Source: Dyadobacter sp. SG02 | GTDB taxonomy: Bacteria; Bacteroidota; Bacteroidia; Cytophagales; Spirosomataceae | Reading direction: 5' to 3' | NCBI RefSeq assembly: GCF_900109045.1 | Contig: NZ_FNYL01000005.1 | Coordinates: 431,550 to 495,549, forward strand | DNA length: 64,000 nucleotides | Shown here: positions 44,485-52,883 of the stretch, one piece after another | How positions within the stretch are numbered: position 1 is the stretch's first letter | Layout: every line of letters begins with the position of its first letter | Notes under the pieces: generated by a model | Databases searched by the model: none | What the model was told of the DNA's origin: nothing | Seen by the model: the letters and a program-made list of their open reading frames with translations, nothing else | Translations under genes and position numbers: made by a program

Positions 44485-47400
44485 CTAAAACCGGATGGTG
44501 GCGCCGGCCATGAAGGTGGCTACGATCGGGTACGAATAGCTGCCCGATTCCGGGTCGAGGTATTTGGGAAACTTGCTGAGCGAGAAAACGTCGTTGGCCG
44601 AGAGGTAGAGCCGCAACGACTGTACGCCGGTCTTTTTCAGCATATCCTGTTTCAGGGTATAGCCCATCGTGATATTTTTCAACCGGAAATAGGCGCCGCT
44701 CATCAGCCAGTAATCCGAAAGCGCGTAGTTGGCGGCATTGGATGTGCGCGAAAGCCTTGGATAGGTCGCATTCAGGTTCTGATCGGGCGTATTATTGTTA
44801 CTCCAAAACTTACCCACCATTTCCGCGGGCATGTTACCGAATGCCTCCGCGAACGGCTGCGTTACCTCGGAGCTCAGACGCGCCAGCTTTTTTGCTACTC
44901 CCTGGAATGTCAGACCAATATCAAAACCCTCGTAATCGGCCCGCAGGTTTCCGCCATACAGGTAGCGCGGCAATGCGCCCCCGAGCAACACCTTATCGTC
45001 GGTCGTGATCTTGCCGTCCTGGTTCACATCGACGTAACGGACATCCCCGGGCTTGGTAGTCACATTCAGTGCCGGCGCTCCCTTGATTTCGTCCACCGTT
45101 TGAAATAACCCGTTTGAAATATACCCGAACCACTCGTTATACTGGCTGCCGTTGCGGACGATCTGGTCGCCGCGGAACTCGGTGCCCTTCAAATCCCCTA
45201 CCGTCGATTTGGCATCGGACAGGTTGGCAGAAACGGAGTAATTGAGCTTGTTAATGCGGTCGCGCCAGCCGAGTTCGAGCTCCCAGCCTTTTACATTCAG
45301 CGTTCCGGCATTCTGGTTGGGTTTGTCATAACCCAGGTAAAGCGGGATATCGAGCGGCAGAAGGATATTGGTGGTGGTCTTTTTGTAATAGTCGGCTGCC
45401 AGCGTGAGACGATCGTTCAGGAACGAGGCATCCAGGCCGATGTCTGCCGTCCGGCTGGTTTCCCAGCTGATATTCTCCACCGCATAAACCTGCTGCGCAC
45501 CGCCGGTGAGCGGTACCACGCCGCCATTCTGGTAAAACAATGCCGTGGAGAAATCGATGGTAGCCATGTAGGGATAATAGGCCGGGTTACCGTCCTTGTC
45601 GAGCAGGCGCTCATTACCCGCCTCGCCCCAGGAGCCGCGGAGTTTCAGGAACGACAGCCAGTGCGTGCTTTTGAGAAACTGCTCCTCCGAAATCGTCCAG
45701 CCAGCCGAAACGGACGGATAAACGGCCTTCCGGTACTGCGATGCAAACCGCGACGACAAGTCGGACCGGAGGTTTCCCTGGACAAAATATTTGCTTTTGA
45801 AATTGTATTGCAACCGCCCGAAGAATGAATGCAAGCCCGATTCATTGGCGCTGCCGTTGTTGTCGCGCAGCTCGGTGGAGCCGGAATTGAGGTAAGGGAA
45901 GCCCGTCAATGCAAACCCGCTCCGCGACGCGCCCAGCGATTCCTGCGAACGGTAGTTTTCCTCAAAACCCGCCAGAATATCGATCGAATGCATCGAATTG
46001 AACTCCCTCGCATAGTTCACCAGCACCTGTCCGTTCATCGTCACCCCTTCCGACCGGCCTTCATTCAGCACCGTCCGCGCCTGGTTCATTACGGTGCCTA
46101 TGGTACCGTCGGGATTCGTGAATCGTATCTGCTTCGAGAAGTATTTGGTTTTATCAAAATCAAATACAGGCGCTACCAATGCGGTGAACGTGAGGCCGTT
46201 TACCGGCTTGTAATTAAACTGCATGCGGCCACCCAGCTGGTTGTACAACTGCCTCGTAAAGCCACCCTCACGGAGCTGCGCCAGCGGGTTCCGGCCGTCC
46301 TTACCCACGGCCAGCCTGCCGTTTTCATACACATCATCATAGATCGGCGGCATTACCCGGGCTTCGTAAATCGGGTTAAAAGTACTGTTCGGCAGTTCGT
46401 TGGCATTACCCTTGTTGGTAGTCCTTTTGTAAAAGACATCCAGGTTCACGCTGATCTTGTCGTTCACCTGCATATCATTATTGACCCGGAACAGGTAGCG
46501 GTCGTACGAACGGTTATCATAGAACGCACCGGAACTCGCGTACCCGAGCGATGCTTTTGTCTTGATTTTCCCGGTTCCCATTGTAAATACAAGGTCGTGG
46601 CGCTGGCGCGGCGCGCTCTTGCGTGTGAGGATGGCCTTTTGCCAATCGGTATTCGGGAAACGGTCGGGGCTCACGCGGTTGCTGTCCAGGTAGGAAGCAA
46701 TGTAGGCGTCCGCAAACGGCCCCGCGGTGGCGCCGTCGTTGACGGCCTGCTCGTTGAAATACCGCATGTAATCCTGCACGCCCACATATGCGGGTGTAGC
46801 AGTGGCACGTTGCACGCCGTATTCATAGGTGTATTCCAGGCTCCCCTGCCCGCTTTTGGCCCGTTTTGTCGTGACCAGAATGACGCCCGCCGCACCCCGC
46901 GAGCCATAGATCGCCGCCGAGGCCGCGTCTTTCAGCACGGTAATGTTCTCCACGTCGCCGGGATTCACATTATCGATGCTCGCCACCGGCACGCCATCGA
47001 CGATCACCAGCGGGCTGTTGGTACCGATGGTGGTAATGCCCCGGATAAGAATGCTCGACCCGGAACCCGGCGCGCCGCTGCTGCGGGTAACCGAAACACC
47101 CGCTACGCTACCCTGCAGGGCGTCCGACACCTGTAACGTCTGCCTTCCGCCCACGTCGCGCGCGCCGATCGACGAAATAGCGCCGGTGAGGTCCTTCTTC
47201 TTCTGGGTTCCGTAGCCTACCACCACTACCTCCGATAATGCATTATCGCTCTGTCTGAGGGTGACGTTCAACTTCGTCTGCGCACCGGGGGTAATGTCCT
47301 GGCTTTGGTAGCCTACAAATGAGAATGTCAGGGTAGCGGCCTCGCCATCGGGTAGCACAAGTGTGTAATCGCCATTTACGTCCGTCACCGTTCCGCGCTG

Positions 47401-47544
47401 GGTGCCTTTGATGACAATGCTCACGCCGGGGAGGTCCTTCGCGCCTTCGTCGGTTACTTTGCCGGTAAGTTGCCGCACCTGTGCCAGCAACGGTCCCATG
47501 GAGGCAAACAACAAGGCGCAGCCAAGTAGAATTTTTTGTCGCAT
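44485..47544 (-). CDS. SusC/RagA TonB-dependent transporter
   Basis: A 1019-residue outer-membrane transporter. The start MRQKILLGCALLFASMG is preferred to an upstream TTG. It has a signal peptide, a carboxypeptidase-like domain (LTGKVTDEGAKDLPGVSIV), a plug with VVVGYGTQKKKDLTGAIS, LQGSVAGVSVTRSSGAPGSG and the IRGITTIGTNSPLVIVDGVP segment, and a barrel ending in ATFMAGATIRF. Unlike the SusC at 21.9-25.4 kb it lacks an STN domain, so it does not use FecR/ECF signalling. A divergent membrane-spanning HTH-like protein may take that role. Confidence 0.93.
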   Translation of the reverse strand: MRQKILLGCALLFASMGPLLAQVRQLTGKVTDEGAKDLPGVSIVIKGTQRGTVTDVNGDYTLVLPDGEAATLTFSFVGYQSQDITPGAQTKLNVTLRQSDNALSEVVVVGYGTQKKKDLTGAISSIGARDVGGRQTLQVSDALQGSVAGVSVTRSSGAPGSGSSILIRGITTIGTNSPLVIVDGVPVASIDNVNPGDVENITVLKDAASAAIYGSRGAAGVILVTTKRAKSGQGSLEYTYEYGVQRATATPAYVGVQDYMRYFNEQAVNDGATAGPFADAYIASYLDSNRVSPDRFPNTDWQKAILTRKSAPRQRHDLVFTMGTGKIKTKASLGYASSGAFYDNRSYDRYLFRVNNDMQVNDKISVNLDVFYKRTTNKGNANELPNSTFNPIYEARVMPPIYDDVYENGRLAVGKDGRNPLAQLREGGFTRQLYNQLGGRMQFNYKPVNGLTFTALVAPVFDFDKTKYFSKQIRFTNPDGTIGTVMNQARTVLNEGRSEGVTMNGQVLVNYAREFNSMHSIDILAGFEENYRSQESLGASRSGFALTGFPYLNSGSTELRDNNGSANESGLHSFFGRLQYNFKSKYFVQGNLRSDLSSRFASQYRKAVYPSVSAGWTISEEQFLKSTHWLSFLKLRGSWGEAGNERLLDKDGNPAYYPYMATIDFSTALFYQNGGVVPLTGGAQQVYAVENISWETSRTADIGLDASFLNDRLTLAADYYKKTTTNILLPLDIPLYLGYDKPNQNAGTLNVKGWELELGWRDRINKLNYSVSANLSDAKSTVGDLKGTEFRGDQIVRNGSQYNEWFGYISNGLFQTVDEIKGAPALNVTTKPGDVRYVDVNQDGKITTDDKVLLGGALPRYLYGGNLRADYEGFDIGLTFQGVAKKLARLSSEVTQPFAEAFGNMPAEMVGKFWSNNNTPDQNLNATYPRLSRTSNAANYALSDYWLMSGAYFRLKNITMGYTLKQDMLKKTGVQSLRLYLSANDVFSLSKFPKYLDPESGSYSYPIVATFMAGATIRF

Positions 47545-47615
47545 ATTTTTTTCCAATATTTAGGGTTTCATGCCTGCCGGGAACCCGGAGGGCGCACATC
47601 AAAAATTTGAGTGAG

Positions 47616-47650
47616 CAAATATAAAATTGGACAATACGAGGATTTTCAAA
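47616..47650 (-). promoter_or_regulatory. Promoter of the second SusC gene
   Basis: On the minus strand a perfect -7 box TATATTTG (47616-47623) is preceded by TTTG (47647-47650) at a 23-base gap. Both agree with the Bacteroidota consensus. The start of transcription would lie ~65 bases before the start codon. Confidence 0.65.
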
Positions 47651-47718
47651 TGCGCTTAGCCAGTTCGCTATCCAAAATTATGGACAACCTAAAAAGCTGA
47701 CATACAGAAGTTTATTGT

Positions 47719-49065
47719 ATGATTTCTATGGAGAATGGACAAGACAAGGCGAGTGCATTAGACCTCCTCGATCACTGTTGTCAACTCGTGGCCGACACTT
47801 ACGGCAAGCCCGACAGTCCGGAATGGACAAACAGCGATTTCATCAGGCTCAGCAGCATCCTTTATAAAAAGACGCACGTGCAGATCAGCCCGAATACGTT
47901 GAAACGGATTTTCGGGAAAATTAAAACCGACGCGCGGTATTATCCTCAGAAAGCCACGCGTGATGCATTGGCACAATATGTCGGGTTTGCGGATTGGGAC
48001 AGATTTGCGGACGCGCAGGCAAGGCAGCCCGTGAAAATACCTCAAAGGCCGGATGTTCAGCCCGTAATCCCTCCGCAGCCGGAAGCATTGGCCGTTCCAG
48101 CCCCAACGCCCAGGCGCAAATCGCTCAGGCGTGCGGCATTGATTGCTTCCATTGCATTGATCATCATGAGCTTCACCATCTGGCGCGGATTGGTGATTTT
48201 GCGGGACCAACAAGCGGACGTTACCCTGTTTTGCAAGAATCCAGAAGGCGAAAACCCGCATTCGGCTGTCTTCGTGCTGCGGACTTCCGGCAGCATTTCA
48301 GAGCTGGCCAGTGAATACGTCATTGAATATGGTGACAGCAAGAAAACGCATCTGAACGGAAAAGACAGCGTTTACTCGCATTACTACGAAGTGCCGGGGC
48401 GCTATTTTGCGGTACTAAAAAAGGCTGGTGTTCCGCTGGATACCGTACCTGTTTTCCTTCGCACCAGCAACTGGACAGCCACCGCGAATATGATGTACGA
48501 TACCACGCGCGTATACCCGATCGAGACTCCCGGCTTGTTTTCCAACGGATACAACAGCATTAGTGCCAGAGAAATAGCGCGTGCGGGCGTCGATACCAAC
48601 CGGACGTTTTTCGTAGATTTTATCAATACTCATATCAGCGGCATCGACGGCGACAATTTCGAGCTGCTCGTTAACGTCAAAGCCTCGCCACCTCGCCCGG
48701 GCGTGCGCTGCTCACAGGTACGCCTGACCGTATATGGGGATTCGTCCAATCACATGGTCGATATTATGAAACCGGGCTGTGTGCATTGGAGTAAATTGCA
48801 ATTTTCGGAGTTAAAAAAAGACGGCCGCTCCGAAGGGCCTGACTTCCTCGGCGCCGACTTGACCGCCGGCGGCACCATCACAATGAAGGTCGTAAACCGC
48901 CGTGCGACATTGCTCATTAACGGCCGGGAAGCTTATAAAAACACTTATCAGAAAGCATTACGGCACATTTACGGGCTCGACATCATGTTTGCCGGGATAG
49001 GAACCGTGCGATCCGTGCAGTTAAAGGATTTGAAAACCGGAAAACAGTTTTCGGGGAATTTTTAG
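47719..49065 (+). CDS. Membrane-spanning putative regulator: cytoplasmic HTH-like and external PKD/LamG-like domains
   Basis: A 448-residue protein of unusual layout. Residues ~35-95 hold a cytoplasmic domain common in Bacteroidota regulators (ISPNTLKRIFGKIKTD, then ATRDALAQYVGFADWDRF), which resembles a helix-turn-helix. A Pro-rich linker and one transmembrane helix (~138-161) follow. Outside are a PKD-like module (EYVIEYGDSKKTH, YEVPGRYFAVLKKAG) and a C-terminal LamG/3-keto-glycoside-hydrolase-like sandwich. It is divergent from SusC across 170 bases. Inferred: it binds a ligand outside and controls the SusCD operon. An alternative start is Met at 47728. Confidence 0.6.
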   Translation: MISMENGQDKASALDLLDHCCQLVADTYGKPDSPEWTNSDFIRLSSILYKKTHVQISPNTLKRIFGKIKTDARYYPQKATRDALAQYVGFADWDRFADAQARQPVKIPQRPDVQPVIPPQPEALAVPAPTPRRKSLRRAALIASIALIIMSFTIWRGLVILRDQQADVTLFCKNPEGENPHSAVFVLRTSGSISELASEYVIEYGDSKKTHLNGKDSVYSHYYEVPGRYFAVLKKAGVPLDTVPVFLRTSNWTATANMMYDTTRVYPIETPGLFSNGYNSISAREIARAGVDTNRTFFVDFINTHISGIDGDNFELLVNVKASPPRPGVRCSQVRLTVYGDSSNHMVDIMKPGCVHWSKLQFSELKKDGRSEGPDFLGADLTAGGTITMKVVNRRATLLINGREAYKNTYQKALRHIYGLDIMFAGIGTVRSVQLKDLKTGKQFSGNF

Positions 49066-49127
49066 CGGGTCGAGTTATGCATTAGGGGACTGCTGCGGCC
49101 CCCAAATGGTTGCATGACGATTGCAAT

Positions 49128-50006
49128 CTACGATAACTCAGCAGCTTCCTGCTTCCTCGCTCGTTTCCTGTTCTTTCTCCAATAACTAAGCGCTATTACC
49201 ATGCCTATCGCCAGCAGTACAAACGGCCAGACCGCAACAAGTACGATTGTGAATGCGCGGAGGTTCCCCACTCCTTCCTGAAATGCATTGACAAGTTCGC
49301 GGAAGTACGGGTTGGACTTTCCGATGGGTTTAAAAAAGACGATACGCAACGTCGAATATTTAATATCGCCGTTCAGCTGCCGGAATTGCGCTTCGGCGGC
49401 CTCGATGTCAGTGCGGATTTCACCGAGCTCCCTCTCGATTTCCAGGATGTCCTTCACGGTGTTGGCCTTGACGAGTAATGCCCGATAGCGGTTTTCTATC
49501 TCCTTCTTCGTTTTCAACCTGGATTCGGCATCCACATATTGGGCGGTTACATCTTCATTGGAAATAGATTTTTGCCGGAAATTAGTCACGCCCTTGGTCA
49601 CGGAGGTCAAAAAAGCGTCGAAACGATTGGCTGGGACGTGCACAATTATGATATAGCTGACAGCGTCAATAACGCGCTCTTCGGCATCTTTGCTCACATA
49701 AGCCCTATTAGCTTCCACAGACGCCATTATCGTTTTTCGTGTCGCGTCGGGATCGTCTGTGTCAAACTCAATGTTCCCCGTCTTGATGAACTTCTTGTCG
49801 GCAACAATTCCACCTTCCGATGCCTCCGTTTGCTCTCCCTCCTGGGGCGAAGGTTTGACGACGGCAATTAGTTCACTGGTTTTATGCTCTTCCTGCTTTA
49901 CAGGCATAGCATCTACTGCGTACGCCATTGATTCATACTCGCTTTTCGGCCCGCTACACCCTGCGACCGCCAGCCACATGATCGAAATGGAGATAAGTCG
50001 TTTCAT
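49128..50006 (-). CDS. DUF4349 family lipoprotein/membrane protein
   Basis: A 292-residue protein. The ATG at 50006 gives a signal peptide with a lipobox (WLAVAGCSG). The middle (~95-225) has the DUF4349 pattern: FIKTGNIEFDTDDP, VPANRFDAFL and a long coiled coil (EIERELGEIRTDIEAAEAQF). A C-terminal transmembrane helix (FVLLAIGMVIALSYW) is followed by a basic tail. Function of the family is unknown; it is probably an envelope protein. It stands alone, divergent from a 42-residue membrane protein. Confidence 0.85.
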   Translation of the reverse strand: MKRLISISIMWLAVAGCSGPKSEYESMAYAVDAMPVKQEEHKTSELIAVVKPSPQEGEQTEASEGGIVADKKFIKTGNIEFDTDDPDATRKTIMASVEANRAYVSKDAEERVIDAVSYIIIVHVPANRFDAFLTSVTKGVTNFRQKSISNEDVTAQYVDAESRLKTKKEIENRYRALLVKANTVKDILEIERELGEIRTDIEAAEAQFRQLNGDIKYSTLRIVFFKPIGKSNPYFRELVNAFQEGVGNLRAFTIVLVAVWPFVLLAIGMVIALSYWRKNRKRARKQEAAELS

Positions 50007-50011
50007 AGCTA

Positions 50012-50046
50012 TTGTTATATTTAATTTTCTTAAATATATATATTTG
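50012..50046 (+). promoter_or_regulatory. Promoter for the 42-residue membrane protein
   Basis: A perfect -7 box TATATTTG (50039-50046) with TTG at 50012-50014, 24 bases upstream. It points towards the small gene at 50087. The 416-base gap between the DUF4349 gene and rsgA is otherwise filled by this small gene and a second -7 box at 50235-50242. Confidence 0.5.
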
Positions 50047-50086
50047 CGACTAGTTAAATGCAATAGGGTTTTCTATAAATATTCAA

Positions 50087-50215
50087 ATGAAAAAGCATAA
50101 CAAAAAAAACGATGAACAACCGGCTCGAAGGGATGAACGCCAGGTGGTACTCACGAGCCTCATTCTCTTTATCATATCTACAATCATCAGACATTTTGGT
50201 CCCGGCGGGGCCTAG
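50087..50215 (+). CDS. Small single-span membrane protein, 42 residues
   Basis: The frame reads MKKHNKKNDEQPARRDERQV, then a hydrophobic span (VLTSLILFIISTII) and the tail RHFGPGGA. The very basic N-terminus would stay in the cytoplasm (positive-inside rule). It has its own perfect TAnnTTTG promoter box. The pattern of a charged head, one helix and a RHFGPGG end looks selected rather than random. Function unknown. It was found by reading the sequence and is shorter than usual cut-offs. Confidence 0.5.
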   Translation: MKKHNKKNDEQPARRDERQVVLTSLILFIISTIIRHFGPGGA

Positions 50216-50234
50216 CGGATTTCCCGTTAATCAT

Positions 50235-50242
50235 TATCTTTG
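50235..50242 (+). promoter_or_regulatory. -7 promoter element upstream of rsgA
   Basis: TATCTTTG, followed by CA, is an exact TAnnTTTG match of the kind common before housekeeping genes in Bacteroidota. It would give a ~175-base leader before the rsgA start at 50423. No TTG was found at the usual -33 distance. Confidence 0.45.
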
Positions 50243-50422
50243 CACCCAATATGTCAAGGTCTGAAACTACATATCGCCCATCTGCTGACATTGCAGCCTG
50301 ACGCCGGTCTTCTGAATTAATCGCTCTTCGGGACCCGCGACTATCCCCTGCTTTGATCATTTTTTCTCCCCGCTATGCGCGCGGACAGGCGATGTGCTGC
50401 CCATAGCTCAGACTTTACCACA

Positions 50423-51487
50423 ATGACATCTTTGACATCATACGGGTGGAATACCCATTTTGAACAACATTTTCATACTTACCAGGCACAAGGACTCGAA
50501 GCGGGACGCGTTACCGCCATCGAAGGCTTTCGCCACAAGCTTATTACCGCCAGCGGGAACACCGATGCCTTGCTTTCGGGCGCGTTGATGAACGGGGCAG
50601 AAAACTGCGACCTGCCCAAAGTCGGCGATTGGGTAGCATTCAAAACTTATGATAATGAGGGCATTATCATCTCCTTGTTAAAGCGGATCAACGAGCTCAG
50701 CCGCAAACTGCCCGGCCGGGCGACCGAGAAGCAGGTGATCGCGACCAATATCGATACCGCATTCATCGTGCAGGGCCTCGACCGTGACTTTAACGCCATG
50801 CGTTTGCAACGTTACATGGTACAGATCATGCAATGCAATATTCGACCGGTGGTGCTGTTGAACAAGCAGGACCTCGTGACCGACCCGGAACGTTACCGGC
50901 AGGAAGTGATCGCATTAGGTTACGACTGCCCCGTACTGTTGCTGAGTGCGACCGGCCATAAAGGTTTGCAAAATTGGGCGGCGGAACATTTGCTGCCCGG
51001 CAACACGTATGTCCTCATCGGCTCGTCGGGCGTCGGGAAAAGCACGCTGGTGAATGCATTGCTGGGTTACCGGTTGCGGGAAGAAGGCACGGTGAGCGAT
51101 TTCAATAACAAGGGCAGGCATACAACCGTTTCGAGGAACCTGATCATGCTGCCGTCGGGAGCAATGCTGATCGACTCGCCGGGGATGCGCGAGTTTGGCG
51201 TTACGCTGGAAGCCGACGAACAAGGCTTGAACTATCACCCATTGCTGGCGGCGCTTTCAGTCGAATGCCGGTTCCACGATTGTACGCACCAGCACGAGCC
51301 CGGGTGCGCGGTGGTCGCGGCCGTGCGCGAGGGCGGGCTTCCGCGCGAAGTTTACGAGAGTTACCTCAAAATCAGTCGTGAACAAGCGCATTACCAGACC
51401 GATTCCCTCGAAAAGAAACGTGTTGAGCGGCAGTTTGGCAAAATGGCGAAGCAGGTAGTGCAATACCGGAAGCAGCGGAAGTATTGA
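50423..51487 (+). CDS. rsgA: Ribosome small-subunit-dependent GTPase A
   Basis: A 354-residue circularly permuted GTPase that helps mature the 30S subunit. An N-terminal OB-fold is followed by the permuted order G4 (LLNKQDLV), G1/Walker A (IGSSGVGKSTLVN) and G3 (DSPGMREFG). The C-terminal zinc knuckle is seen in CRFHDCTHQHEPGC. The ATG at 50423 (MTSLTSYGWNTHFEQHF) is the family start; upstream codons are unrelated. A weak hairpin follows the stop. Confidence 0.94.
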   Translation: MTSLTSYGWNTHFEQHFHTYQAQGLEAGRVTAIEGFRHKLITASGNTDALLSGALMNGAENCDLPKVGDWVAFKTYDNEGIIISLLKRINELSRKLPGRATEKQVIATNIDTAFIVQGLDRDFNAMRLQRYMVQIMQCNIRPVVLLNKQDLVTDPERYRQEVIALGYDCPVLLLSATGHKGLQNWAAEHLLPGNTYVLIGSSGVGKSTLVNALLGYRLREEGTVSDFNNKGRHTTVSRNLIMLPSGAMLIDSPGMREFGVTLEADEQGLNYHPLLAALSVECRFHDCTHQHEPGCAVVAAVREGGLPREVYESYLKISREQAHYQTDSLEKKRVERQFGKMAKQVVQYRKQRKY

Positions 51488-51498
51488 GGTAAAAAGAA

Positions 51499-51525
51499 AA
51501 AGAGGAACACGCCGCCCCTCTCTTT
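51499..51525 (+). terminator. Weak hairpin after rsgA
   Basis: AGAGG (51501-51505) pairs with CCTCT (51517-51521), extended with A-T pairs and one bulge, and is followed by a short T-run. Modest but well placed, 11 bases after the stop. Confidence 0.4.
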
Positions 51526-51641
51526 ACTCAAACTACAATGAAATCATGTCCGGAGACCGGACTCCACTAAAAGGTTTCGCAGCGCAGTCTCTAATGACTT
51601 TTGACGGCGCTACCGAGTGAACGGTAACTGCAAAAAGTAAA

Positions 51642-51669
51642 AGCCCCGGTAGTTTACGCTGCCGGGGCT
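51642..51669 (-). terminator. Terminator left behind by a decayed minus-strand gene
   Basis: Perfect 8-bp arms AGCCCCGG / CCGGGGCT with a 12-base loop. On the minus strand it is followed by TTTTACTTTTTG. It directly follows the stop of the VCBS-like remnant. Confidence 0.75.
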
Positions 51670-51680
51670 CAACTATTACT

Positions 51681-51842
51681 TTAATAACCTGGGCTCTGAA
51701 CGAGGCCCATTGCATGGGTGACGTTCGTGAACGTACCGTCGGGATTGTTATGATAAAGTACCGGCTGCCCGTGGAATTCCGGCGGGTTGCCTGGTAATTT
51801 TCTACCGGTGACTTGCAGATACTTACCGGAAATGCAATACAT
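51681..51842 (-). pseudogene. Remnant of a VCBS/FG-GAP-like (CRTAC1-type) protein gene
   Basis: The minus strand has a 53-codon open frame ending in NNPDGTFTNVTHAMGL. The pattern NNPDGTFTNVT is the calcium-binding repeat end of FG-GAP/VCBS and ASPIC/UnbV proteins (normally NNGDGTFTDVT). There is no complete domain, a stop lies just upstream in frame (near 51857), and the stop is followed by a good terminator. It therefore looks like the 3' end of a gene whose front was deleted. Confidence 0.55.
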
Positions 51843-51874
51843 TAGGAATCCACATCATTCAACCCCACCAAACC

Positions 51875-52396
51875 ATGACCACCACCGAACTGCTCGTCCA
51901 CCAGAACGCCAACTCCTACGGCTGGACCAACAAGCTCATCGAAAACATCCCGCTCGAAAAATGGGAGATCATCCCCGACACCGTTGAATCCAGCATCAGC
52001 TGGCAGGTAGGACACCTGATCATCAGCCATTATTTTCATACCGTCATGGTTATCCGCGGGCATCAAATGGATATTTTGCGGCAACTCCCGATCAAAGAAT
52101 ACAGCGACTATTTCACCGTCGCCCGCGCCGAACAATCCATCGGCAGATTCTCACCCGAAAAACTATTCGCAGATTTAAAAATCATGCAGCAAAAATCGCT
52201 GGAAATCCTTGCGACGGTAACCCTGGAAGAGCTCGAAAACCCATTAGAACCTACCCCTACCCCACATCCCGTGGCCACCAACAAGTTCGAAGCCATCGAC
52301 TGGAACGTGAAGCATACCATGTACCACTGTGGTCAGATCGGGGTTTTGCGGAGGATTGTGAGCGAAAGGTTTGATTTTGGGTTGCGGGTGGGGTGA
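51875..52396 (+). CDS. DinB family protein
   Basis: A 173-residue four-helix-bundle protein of the DinB/YfiT-like family, which binds a metal through three His. The His-bearing helices are visible in SWQVGHLIISHYFHTV and KHTMYHCGQIGVLRR. Members act as thiol-dependent transferases or have no known role. The gene lies between two gene remnants, in a patchwork region. Confidence 0.85.
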   Translation: MTTTELLVHQNANSYGWTNKLIENIPLEKWEIIPDTVESSISWQVGHLIISHYFHTVMVIRGHQMDILRQLPIKEYSDYFTVARAEQSIGRFSPEKLFADLKIMQQKSLEILATVTLEELENPLEPTPTPHPVATNKFEAIDWNVKHTMYHCGQIGVLRRIVSERFDFGLRVG

Positions 52397-52521
52397 GCGA
52401 CTGCCCATATCAGCAACACCTTATGGAAGGCAAATTAGAGGCGATGCAGTTGTCCAAAAATCCGAACAATCGTCGCGAGTGAGAAAAACATTAGGGCTGT
52501 AAATAGTGCGCCTCGACCATA

Positions 52522-52600
52522 ACATGTATAGAAAAGTGCTGTCTTCCCTATATACATTTTTAGGACATGTATAGAAAATTGCACTTTTCTGTACATGTCC
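52522..52600. repeat. Cluster of three related repeats, two forming a 38-base imperfect palindrome
   Basis: ACATGTATAGAAAAGTGC (52522-52539) recurs as a direct copy with one change at 52565-52582. An inverted copy is at 52581-52598. The last two form arms of 16 bp (52563-52578 / 52585-52600) with one mismatch and a 6-base loop. It lies beside the eroded AraC remnant. Confidence 0.7.
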
Positions 52601-52852
52601 ACTCTTCATGCAACGCCGCAGTCCTCATACTGAAATACCCAGGCGCGTAACCTATTTGTTTGCCGAAGACCTGTAAATACTCCGACTCGGAAAAGCCCAG
52701 ATGGTAGCTGATTTCGCACTTGGCTCCCAGACTGAGACGCCCGTTAATCATTTGACTGATGGCTGTGTAGAGGTTAGTGGTCTTTTTTGTAGCTGCACAC
52801 CATGACTCCTTTTGAAAAATGAATTGAAATTCATTAGGGTCAACTCACGGTG
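52560..52852 (-). pseudogene. Eroded AraC family regulator fragment
   Basis: The minus-strand frame contains AISQMINGRLSLGAKCEIS, then YHLGFSESEYLQVFGKQIGY. It aligns with the end of the intact AraC gene at 54.7 kb (TISQMLNERLILEAKREIG, then YELGFSEPAYFTRFFGKQTGY). About 11 residues of the linker helix are missing, the sensor domain is absent and no start codon heads the frame. A duplicated regulator that has decayed is the simplest reading. The HNH gene promoter region overlaps its front. Confidence 0.65.
52818..52835. promoter_or_regulatory. Palindrome before the HNH gene
   Basis: AATGAATT-GA-AATTCATT is a perfect 8-bp inverted repeat 49 bases before the HNH-type gene start. A candidate operator; it also lies inside the AraC remnant frame, so it may be a leftover of that gene. 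Confidence 0.35.
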
Positions 52853-52883
52853 ATATAATCATCTTGTTCTGTCTATGGAGTAA

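Noticed and set aside
45829..47136. Long plus-strand open frame (435 codons)
   Set aside because: Antisense to the second SusC gene; low-complexity His/Arg/Val-rich translation.
51548..51562. GTCCGG-AGA-CCGGAC inverted repeat as an rsgA terminator
   Set aside because: The stem is short and has no T-run on either strand; a better candidate lies nearer the stop.
51533..51715. Minus-strand 60-codon frame after rsgA
   Set aside because: It crosses a terminator hairpin in a different frame from the VCBS-like remnant and has no protein-like features.
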